Source of the DNA: Antedon bifida
Lineage: Eukaryota; Echinodermata; Crinoidea; Comatulida; Antedonidae
NCBI GenBank assembly: GCA_963402885.1
Contig: OY727096.1
Coordinates: 32,159,820-32,223,819 of the forward strand
Direction of reading: 5' to 3'
DNA length: 64,000 bases
This document shows positions 34,544 through 46,500 of the stretch, in pieces (the first letter of the stretch is position 1; each line of letters starts with the position of its first letter). The position numbers and the translations under genes were made by a program. The notes beneath the pieces are model-generated. The model made no database searches. It saw only the letters and a program-made list of their open reading frames with translations, and had not been told where the DNA came from.

Positions 34544-37500
34544 ATGGCAGGTAAGAGAAAAATAAATTTACTTTTTAAAATAAATTACTTTTTCAAGCAA
34601 GTTTTAAAATAAATTTTTTGAGATGAATAGGATTTACTATTCATTATGTACTATTCACACAAAATATCATTCATATTGCACACATTATTGAATTATATTT
34701 CTTAACTGTCATGCTTAATTTATGCCGTTACCCATTGGTCTTCTTGTAAAAATTCAGTTCTTATCATTTGCTATTTATTAAACAGACTCAAAGCCAGTGA
34801 TACCAATGAACAGAGAAGAAGGTGAGTTTACTTGTAATGTTTACCATAATAATGCAATTCAATTTAAATAAGATACAGTAATCAACTGAAAAGAACGTAA
34901 ACATTTAAAAATATAGTCTTGGCAAATCAAATCAACTTGAAAAGGAATATAAAGTGTATATCTATTCATCTTAGAAATAGGAAACTGTTAATATAGTTAA
35001 TACAATTTCCATTTTATAATCCAGTACTTGTTGAATTCACTGATTGTCAAAAATAAACCTGCAACAATAATTATAAAATATAATCATTGAATTTCGAAGC
35101 CGGTCAATAATAAAGCTGCTACTGTACAATAATTGCTTTGTACACAATTATAAGGTTTCTTGGAACTAACGTTACTATGAACTATTTATATCAGTTTTGG
35201 ATGAAAGTGAATGATGTTATTACCCTTCACAATTTGGGATATATCAAACAGGTATGACTGTACAGTGTATCACTTATAATATCAAACACTTTTAATTCAT
35301 ACTGTATATCACATATAATAATATTAATCAGTATGCCCATGATAATTGTCTATAGTAATTAACCTTAAATTTTTACTTCTGAAGTATATGTTTGATAGTA
35401 ATAAAAATCAGACAAACTGAAGAAGTAAACTAACTATAATAAGATGCTAGAATTTATAAACCGATTTTGGATTTAATGATAAATTTACAAGTACAGTAAA
35501 TGGGATCCTTGTCTACAGCATGTCATTCCCACCATAGTAAACATATCCGCTCTTTCAATATTCCTTCAATAGGCTAAGGTTCGTATGCCTATACAGTGCA
35601 CCAAACCGTCATTGATATGGATAAAGAGAGATGTTATAACTAAGATAAATAAAAATATGTCTTAATGTTATATATTTTAGTTTTTAATATAATAATTTCA
35701 CTTTCACACTCATACAAGTTTTAGGTTTATTTTATTTTACTCTAAAGTGGAACTTAATTTCTATTGTCATAAAAATCCTTTGTGATAATTATATTTTTCT
35801 GTTTGCTGCCCTCTGTTGAGCATATTTTAAAAATTAAAGTTTCATATTCTGAAAATTATTACCGTAATCATAAATTATATTTGGTCACACTCACTCTATA
35901 AAGCTTAATTATGATTGCGTGACAAAAACCATTATAACAATAAAGTTAGATAATTTTAATTAATACAAAAATAAAAACATAAAAATAATTAGAGGAATGC
36001 AAAACATTTAACAATTTTATGAAATACCACATAATAAATTAATGTAATAATATACTGTATTAATAAAACTTTATATAGTTTAATCAAGCTAAAAATCTTT
36101 ATATTTAGAAAAGATACAACAATATCTGCTTCAAACACAAAAGGAATTTCGTAGACAGGCCAGGAGATTTACACCAACAATGCGTGGTAGATACAAAGTT
36201 GACATTTCACAGATGTTTACCGATATGGAACTACTGAAAGAAGCTAAAAACAATAAAGGCTGCAAACCAACAACATTAGAAGAAGTGGTAGATGTAATCA
36301 GTTGCATACCTGGATGTAGAGCTTTTATAGATGGTGAAGGAGGAATTGATAAAACTACCTTATTAAGGCATTTATCATACAACTGGGCTACGTCTGGTCA
36401 ATCAAATAAAGTGTTTGAAGGTAAAATTTTATTTCTTTTAAGCGTAAGAGATTTAGAAATAAACGACGACATCATTGATCTGATTGTAAAGCAACTAGAT
36501 ATGGAAGATTTCAATTTAGACACAGATCTTCCAAGCGATCCAAGGTTGATTAAACGATTCATCAAGAAACATGACGATAAGTGGTGTTACTATTAGATGG
36601 GCTAGATGAATTGAAATTTAATAATCCAAGCGTAATCCGTCTTTTCAAAAACAACAACTTAGAGAAGAGTACTGTAATACTTACATCAAATCCAGAAAAC
36701 ATTGAGGCATTCATAAAAGAGTGTGACATACATGTAAGAGTTAAGGGATTTAACAATCAGAGCATAGGAAAGTATATTGACAAACACTTCAAGTATTTTG
36801 GAAAACCAGAATTGGGAGAATCCCTCAGAGTAGAATTAGGTATTGCCACATGGGCCAGGCAAAAAGCATATTCAATGTGCAAAAATCCAATGACTTTGAT
36901 GATGATATGTTTGCTGTGGGAAGACCGTCAAAGTCTTCCTGAAAATAATGCAGAACTTTTTAAAGAACTATTTCGTACCATTTTTAATCAGTTTAACAAA
37001 CACAGACTGTACAACAGAATTAATACATTTGAAGATGCTCCAGCTGAATATATAAACGCTATGATTCTGTTAGGAAAGTGTATGTATAACGGCTTGAAAG
37101 TAAACCAACTTTCAATAAACAAAAGAGATTTGAAAGCTAACACAGATATGGTTGACCTGGCCCTAAAACTGGGGTTTGTATATGAAGAAGCACCATTTTC
37201 AAAATCCAGCTTTAGTCAGATATTCATGCCTTCTCACAAGTTGATAGCAGAGTCATTGGTAGGATTTTACTTGTGCAAATTATGTGAAAGTGAACACACA
37301 GAGGGTGAAAGTACAGGAGATGTAAGGCAATTACTTACTCCTTTGGATGATAATGAATGGAAGATGATAAGAGAAAGTAAGAATCTAAAGGTGGCAAGAG
37401 AGTTTGCAGTTGGTTTTCTTGGTACTACTACAATGTTACAGCATCCAAGTATATTACAAAAGCTCAGCAACTTTGATGGTAAGATATTGGTATTTTTTAA

Positions 37501-40500
37501 AGTATTCTATTTTATATTATTATTATCAACTGTTATTTACAAAATAAAATGTAACGGTTATTTTAATTAAATAACCTATACAAATTGTGTATTATAAAAT
37601 CATTCTAAAAGCAAATTAACAAGGATTACAAAGATTTAAAAAAGTGAGAGGTATTAATTAAGTGTCCAATGTGAATGCATAGTAATAATAAATATATAAT
37701 AACTTTATTATAAACTACTATTAAATCCTTATTTTTTAAGATTCCACTCCAATTGAGATACGGGCTCGAGGACTAGAAGCAATTAGAGCTTACAATGAAG
37801 CCCTGGAAGAAGGGGAAATTGTAGTTAAACAAGGCAGAGTTATTTTTGTAGGTCTTGAGGAAGTAGGAAAAACTTCTACTATCAATTCTTTACTAAGGAA
37901 AGGGTAAGAAAATCTAGAAATAACCTCTTTTTAAACACCAATTGTGGTGTTAATGTTGTTTGAGTTAATTTTTTACCCTCCTAATATCACTATTAAAGTA
38001 TAATGAGATGGTTTTGGGTTGAAGCTCTATCTACAGTCTCGGGAGAAATGTCTGTGTAAATTTTAGCTTCAATAAGCATTTAAACATAATTTCCTCTCAG
38101 TTTTAGCCATTTTTATTATTATGGATTTAAGGGAATAATGACGGAAAAACATACCTTATACACAATATAACAACATATGCCAGTGCCATGGCAACCAATT
38201 GGTTGCATTGGGGCACTAATTTTAATCGTTAAAATATAGGCAGACAATAAGAAAACAAAAAATACTGTATGGCCATTGTTTAGTTTAAAAAAAAATTATT
38301 TAATACAGTAAATATTTATTTTTTCTGTAGTTTTAATCCAAACCATGAAGTAACTAATGGTATAGCAGAAACAAGAACAGTGTACATTCAAAGGGAACAT
38401 GAAACAATTTTGGAAGAACAATCACCAGAGACTTGTAAGTAACATGAGAATTGAAACCAAAAAATTTGCAAAATACAAAATTAGTAACCAAATTAGCACC
38501 AAAGAGAGAGAGAGGCACAGGATTGGTTGCTATAGCTATTCATTCTAGCCAATCCTGCGTTTGAGTACAAAGACCTTGTCCCAGACTTGTTCCATTCTTA
38601 TCCTATTTAAAGACCCCTTCCCTGCAAATTTGGACGTTTTTTGGAAAATAATACATATATATCACTTTAAAAACATTAAACCATGTCATTCCTTGTCTTA
38701 AATGTACGTTTTATGGTAAATTATGATAAAAAGTGAGAAACAATGCACTACCTAAGTAGCTCGCGGCGATCGACCTCTCGTGGACGGTCTTAGGCCTAGC
38801 CTAGCTAGGCTTAGTTTTGTAGGCCTAGCTGGCAAACATCGGTAACGTACGAACATCGTACGCTAGCTATATACCTAGCCTGACGTTGTATAGTTGCTGC
38901 ATTAATTGTCTTTCTATTTTTGCCAGACTCCGTTGATACAAATTGGGAAAAACCCGGTATTTTCGCTGAAAAGTTAGGAGTCTTCCATTTGTTTTGGCCT
39001 CACGATCGATCGAAAAGTGGGTGAATTACAGGTGAAAAACAAAAATATCAATCCGCGCGCAATGCATTTTGGGATTTATAGCGTGCCGCTATAATTATTA
39101 GAATCGACTTATTTTTCACATTTTTAACCGTTTAAAGACGAAAAAAGTTATCGCAAAGGACCATATAGTATTATTTTTACATTAAATATAGTTTGTGATC
39201 TTAAATTAGATCTAAAAAACGTAGGGAAGGGGGCTTTAAAAAAGTAGTTTTTTTTTATTTTTTTTAAATTTTTTTTTTTATTTATTTTTTTTTATTTATT
39301 TTTTTATTTTATGTCTTTAGGCAATGTGGCCAAGGATTACCAATAGTGAATTAATCACTGTCCTATCAGATAGGTGGTAATCCCCCTGATACAGGGGCTA
39401 TTTTGTGAACCAGTTCACCGGGGTAACCCCCTACTCTTTTCAAATAATGAACTGGGTTCTTTAAAGTGCACACAGGTTATAACTGTGTACACTGGACCTA
39501 CGGTTTATAGTCCTTATCCGAGAAGACTTGTTTCACCACCAGAACTAGGAGCGAGTCGGCCTCGAACCCTTGCCGATGTTGTTGGCTCTTTAGGTACGGT
39601 AAACGGCGCCCCTGCCTTAACCGCTCGGCCATTTGACTCGCTAGTAGCATTCTTAAAATAATACTGTGTATATATAGAAGCATTACAATAATATACAAAA
39701 GTAAATTACACTTCTTTTAAGCTTCTGAAATGTATGAGAAAGCAGTTGCCAGAGAAGTGGTGAAACGAGTAAAAGGAAAGCAAAATGCAACAGCATCATC
39801 CACAGAAAATAGTTCTGATGACAAGCATGACGTGGAAGAGAAAAAAATTAAAACAGCATCAACAGAAAATGCTTCTGATAACAAGAATAGAATGAAAGAA
39901 GTTGCAAGAGCTTCAGCAAAACAGGCTTCTGGCAATTATGAAGACAAAATAGAAGAACAGTCAACAGAAAATCCAGCAAAATCAACTGAAACAGAAGAAA
40001 GCAAAATGGATGAGGGTAATAAAAAATGTTAATAGGAATTTCAAGTGCAGGGCGTATTATTATTACATTTCACACCTAATATTTTCACTGTCTGCTCTAC
40101 CAAAACTTAAAGCACTGAATTTTACATGGGCTGACTTGTGACCTGGGCTTTGATATTCGATTTAAGATGGAAGAGGTGGTTAAATTGAATAGAAGTTTAC
40201 TTTTAAAACAGTTGGTGTCTTCGAATGTTTGATCCATAATTCAAAACAAATATACTTTGCCTCTTTTAATTTTTTGTTTTTTAAAACTATGGGCCTCTGT
40301 GTCTTGAAAAAACTAGACCTATTATTTTCAAGGCACCTCTGCTCATGTTTTAACCAGAAACTATATTTGTTATTATTCTCAAAACAAACTCAATGAAAGA
40401 GGAACATCTTAAGAGGCATGTGCCAAATTCTCCTCTTAATAATTGACAAGGTTTTTTTTCAAGATATATGGCAATTGAAAAGTCACTATGACAAGTATTC

Positions 40501-43500
40501 TTGTCAATCAGGAAACGAAAAGTCGAGTAGAATCATTAGAAAAGCAAACTCAGGACCTGAAATCATCAGAAACGTTGATATTCTGTAGATCCTTCGTTAT
40601 TTTCACTTTCATTTCTAAAAATTAAATTGTCTGACAATGTACTTTTCTACAATAATTATTAATTTTAATTACCATTTATAAAATAATTAGAATCCTATAA
40701 AAAATTATCCCAAAAAAAGGCCTATAGAAATTACATACAGAAACATGATATTGATATTTTATTTGTCAACTAATACAATATTTTAACATTTTTAATTTAT
40801 TTAAATTACAAACAACCAAAAATATAGAACAAGAAAAATTTCAGAAAGACGGAAGTGATGACAAGACAAAGACTCCTTCAAAAAGAGAAAAAGAATTAAT
40901 AGAGATTGAGTTTCAGAAACAAGGAAGTAATGACAAGGTGACTAGCGACAAGTTTTTGATGAATATCTGGGATTTCGGAGGACAACAAATTTATCATGTG
41001 GTGCAGCGGGTAAAGTAGTTACATTTCATTACATGAAGCCCTTTTCTCACAGACATGCAAGCAAAATGCAGGGAATATAAATATACATATTGAATATTCC
41101 ACCCGATGCCTGAATGACCCATTCTGACAGAAAGTCAGACCCATTCTGACAGAAAGTCAGACCAGCATGGTTTTAGTTTATATATATTCCCAACACATAT
41201 TTCTGTGAGAAAAGGCCTAACAAGTTAGTTCTGCCTGCACAGGTCTTCCTCCTCAAATATAAGACAAAAGCAAAAGTTAGGAAAGGCCAACACTAATGTC
41301 GTAAAAAAATAAAAAAGTAAAATGTTATTAAGAATTCTAGTACTATGGTAAAATATCTATCGCAAATCTATAATAAATTTATTAGTAGTAGTTGTAGACA
41401 TGACATTTTTAAATCTAAAAATTAAAACACTATGAAACAAAAACCCTATATAATTCTAAATTTAAATGTTATTGATAATCAAGCATTATAATATACTTAC
41501 CATTCATTGAATGTCACTGTTTTATTAATCTCATAGCTCTTCATGGTATCTTTTGCTGTTGTATGCGTAGTATTCAACCTTTGTGATGATCTTGATGCCC
41601 AAGCTAAAGTTTTTGATCCAACAACTGTAAGCTCAGTTTTATTAGTTTTTAAACACTATTTTCAATTCCTTTATTGTGATTGCTTTATAGGGAAAAATGT
41701 ATACCTCTGCTCTGAACACATCTTAAAGTTTTAAGACTTATCAATTAGCTTCTCACATGTTATCCATAGACAATCAAGAAAAAAAGTACATCAATAATGA
41801 ACATTCTTTTCCTGCATTACTCAATAAATGAATAACAATTACGTTTTTGTCAATTGTTGATCAAAGTAATTAAAATTGAGTGTTCTACAAAATTTTTTTT
41901 TTTATCATATATACTTATAAAATTTAGGGTGAAAAGTATGACCACCGAATGACAAATCTGGAGTTCATTCTTTCTTGGATTTGTTCCATATACACAAACA
42001 GTAGACCTGATGCAAAGACAGAAGGTGGTACATCTTGTCCTCCTGTATTACTGATAGGTACACATTTAAATGGTCTTAAAGGAACTGAAGCAGAAAGGAA
42101 TTGTAAGGTAAAATAAAAGTTTAACAATGAAGAAACTATTCAGTAAACTGGAGAACTAATTTGATATTGATATTTTCAAAAACAACTTGAAGAATGTTCA
42201 CTGTAAATGTTTACTAGAACTTTTTACAGCCACGTTTTTATATTTTGAGATAGCAAATGTTAGTGCCATTATTATTTTTATCACTTTTACACCGCTTAGC
42301 TTAGAACAAACCCGTGTCGCATCCGGATATATTTCTCTTTCACACCTGATTCATTAACCCCGGAATGACACGGGTTGCATGCATTTACACTGAAAAATAC
42401 CAACCTGTGTAAATGTTCTAGATTAATAGAAATATCGCCCTTTCACACATGAAGAGACACTCTAGTAACGGTCTGCTCATTATCCTACCATCCTCCTACA
42501 ATTTGTTTTTCATGGCAATACAAAAAAATTGATTATACTCGTGAAGAATAATATTTCTTTAAATAATAATGAATAATAACCATTAATTGAATACTATAGT
42601 CAGCGAGGATAGCAACCAACCAGGAAAACATATACAATGGGACTGTTTTTCTGCGTCCCAGGTATGACTCGGGTTAGACAATTCCAGATCATCTCCGTAT
42701 TTATGCTGGCGGTGTAAAAGGGGTATTTGATTTTTTTTATTATTTTATTTTTTTGGTTGTAAGTAGTACACACATAAGATTGTTCTAATTTTACAAATTT
42801 TGGAAATAAAGTTATATATATGAATGTTAGATAATTAATCTGTTAAAGTTTATCATACACTATGATAACAAAATATTAAAATGTATAATTAACTTTATTA
42901 CAGCTTGCAGAAATAAAGAAGAGAATTTGGAAAGCCCTGAAAGGCAAACCATACAGAGCTATGGTGTGTTCAACTATCTTTGTCATTGAAAACAGTGTAT
43001 CATTTGCAGAGAGTAATGCTTCTGACATTATTAAGGAAATACTGGATTTGTTAAAGAAAATGATCCGCACTTTGCCAATAAAATGGCTAAAATTCCAGAA
43101 GGAAATAAAAAGCTTGAAACAGAAGTCCATATATTTACCAATTTCTCAGGTAGACAAAAATGTTTTTAAAATAATATTTATTCTAATTAGGTTATGTTAA
43201 AAATTGTTTTCCTCCTTAAACATAGACGAATTCATTGTGTTCATGCAATTTGATTGGTTAATTACATATCACGTGTCATTTGGAATTAGCCCTACTCATA
43301 AAAAAGGGATATCTAATGGTGATAATAATAAGACGACTCGTCGGGCTTCGTTGTACGACGCTGTCTGAGTTGGCCTTTACAAAACAAATAATTAAAGTTT
43401 TGTATTCGTTGAATGGAGATAATATTTCAATCGTTGAAAACTGCTCTATTCCTAACGAGGCGAAGCTGACTTTAAAACATAGAAGTCAATTTAGTCATAA

Positions 43501-46500
43501 ATTTGTTTTATAACACGCCTACTTTTATTCAAGCTATATCTATCGTATATCTATCGATAATACTTTTTCGTTAGATAGGGTTAATAATTCCAAATGACAC
43601 GTAATTGACCAACCAAATTGCAAGAATACAATCAGGTCTGTTTTATTTTTTTTTTAATAATCTATAATGCCCTTTGTGTTGTAAGATGCAAGATTCTGAT
43701 GGAATTAAAAATATCAAATAATCTAATTCTAATAATTTATCTTTCTTTTTTAGCTTTTGTTAAAAAATGATTTTTTATTTCTGTTACAATATTAAACTCT
43801 ACAAGCTTTAGAACTATTATAGCTTTAGATTATCATCAGGATTTAATCAATTTACTTCTTTTAGATCTTTGAAATATTAAAAGACTGTAAAGTTACAAAA
43901 GACCACAACGTTCTGCTTGACTATTTGCATGACATCGGCGAGATTCTCTACTACCCAGGTGATGAGGCACTAAGAGATATAATAGTAATAGACTTGATGG
44001 GACTAGTTGACATGTCAACAACAATCATCACTGTTATAGATCCAAAGCTTCAGGTTAGCAAACAAATTAAAAACACATTATTGAAGTAAGATATGAACTC
44101 AACGTAACATGCACATGCTATATATTAAGCTACAGTATGCTGTACTATGAACAGCATAGTCGTAGACATACACTCTAGCCATCTAGCCAGGCATTTCAGT
44201 TAATCTAAAAAGGCAATTTGTACCGTTCAACCGTTTACAGTATTATTGTAAACAGTTTAGTTAATGGTTAGTTTTATTTTACGCAACACCCATCTATTCA
44301 ATTGCTTGAATATGATGACTTTTAAAAAAATTGAAAACAATTTCATATGTCTGAAAGAGAATTGTTAGAGCAATAAATTTAGGAGAAAATTGATATATAA
44401 AATGGATGCAAGAAACGCTCTATTGAATGTGATGAACTGTGACAAAAAGATAAAAATCCAATTTTTAAAATTCGAATGGACATATGTCATAACATCTTGT
44501 CGGTTCAAATTTTACATAAATTCATATCTAAATCATTAGCTTTTATAATAAGTCACCATTGATAATGAAGAGCTATAATCGATTCAAAATAGGCTTATTT
44601 TTACACAAATTTGCATGAAATTACCCATTTTGACGTTATTATTTCACATTTATAATTCATCAAAAATCAAAGGAATTTATTCCAAAAGTATAAAGAACAA
44701 AAACGCTACGTACAAGTTTTGTGCATAAATGCGCCGGCAACATGAACAATTTGAAATACTCAAAATGTCCTAACCTGAAATTGATTTAAGATTAGATTAA
44801 AAAATTTGAATTCATAGTGAATCTTAGAATTTCGGGAAATTGCGAGTAGTTATGCTACTTGACTATATTCTTGACAATTCTTTACATAGAGCAATATCCC
44901 AATTATAAATTAAATATGTAAAAGTGAGGAAATAAATTTGTTGTCGGCAGTATAGACATATATCATTCAAATTTAATTATTAACATATTTCAAATTGTTT
45001 GGGTCCAAAAAATAAGGTCCCTTGTAACACTCTCGCCAAAAGAAGTGAAAAGAAATTTACACCATTATGAGAAATCATGTTCTTTATTAAGAGACAAATA
45101 TAAGTAAATACTATTAATATAAATGTCTTAATGAAAGTTTAGTGGTCAATCTGTAGGTCATGGGTTCTATCAAGAACAACTTTCACAAGTATTTGTTGAT
45201 TTGGTACCAATTATCTTTTATTTACTAAAATTAATTGACAAGATAACATTTTCATTTTTTTTATAAACATAATAGGATAAAGATATGAGAGATGCCTGGG
45301 ATGAACTGGAAAGGGGAATTTTAAAAGGTGAATTGTTGGAACATCTGTTGAAGAATTTCAGTAAATCTGTGACTTTGAAGGACTTCGTCTCTCTTATGCA
45401 AAAGTTTGGTCTAATGTGTGAACGAAAAAGTACAAAGGTATTGATAATATACAAAAGTTGCTCTGTTAAAACTCATCTTTAATTTTTTATTTATTTTCAA
45501 AAAAATCTATATACTTGTCTCAAATTCTTCATTTTTTTTTAACAGAATGATGAACGAATTTTCTATGTTTTTGCATGTTTGAAACCAGAAGCCAAAGAAC
45601 TGCAACAAAGAAAGCATGCAATTTCGCTCTTTCATGATTTTGGTAGCTATCTTCCAGATGATCTATTTCAACGTGTTGCAACAAAATTCATTGAGAAATT
45701 TCAAATGGAAGATTATGAACCTCACCTATCCTATGAGCATGTAGAATTGAATATTGATGCTGATCATCTAGTCATTCTATATGTGACTAACATTAATCAT
45801 TGCCGTATGTTACAGGTAAATATTATAATTGGTACAGACCACTCAACATGGAAAAATTAAATAGAGGGAGGTGTATGAAATTATGAGAGTATACTTGAGT
45901 ACTATGAAATCTAAAAAATTGGGAGAAATAGCATTTTGGCAGGAGATGACTCAAATATCTAGAGACTACCAACATTGTTTGCTTAATATCTGTATATGGT
46001 GGTTCCAAAGCTTACGATTCAAAAACACATCAACATGCCCCTTCAAAATCAGGTTTTAAAGTCTAGTTTTTTAAAATTTTACTAAATGGTCAGTGAAATC
46101 AATGAATCAACTGTAAATAATCAAGATTATGTAAATTTCAATTAGATGACAGTTGTATGGATGATAGGGGTCAAAGAAATTCTTTCAACTTCTATTAAAG
46201 TGTAAAATATCAAGCTACCAGATAAAAACCACAAAATTCAGTGTGTGCCAAACTGTTTACAAGGTTCTGTTTTAATTTCAGACAACAATAGTCAGAACAG
46301 AGAGTTACACTTCAGAACAGTGTACAGAAGACCTCGAGCCACTACCTGAAACCTGTCAAAAGGTAGACTTATAAATATTAAAATGCTAAACAATAGATGA
46401 GAATTATGTCCTTGCAAATTAGGTGAATAACCAAATACAGTACAGTACAGTTTTGTTCCTCCCACTGATGCCAGTCGCATCCAAGAGGCAGTCTTCTCTA

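Noticed and set aside
36581-36596. A 16-bp GT...AG intron that might remove the frameshift in the NACHT exon
   Set aside because: Far too short to splice, it would delete part of the Walker B strand, and it does not yield the expected reading frame.
39550-39642. A functional tRNA-Ser or tRNA-Leu gene
   Set aside because: The acceptor stem pairs and the A and B boxes are present, but the anticodon and T stems do not pair properly, and a SINE body and A-rich tail follow.
40512-40585. Possible extra exon between exons 6 and 7 of the NACHT-ROC gene (SLEKQTQDLKSSE)
   Set aside because: It looks coiled-coil-like after an AG, but no donor gives a phase that fits exons 6 and 7; exons 6 and 7 already join in phase.
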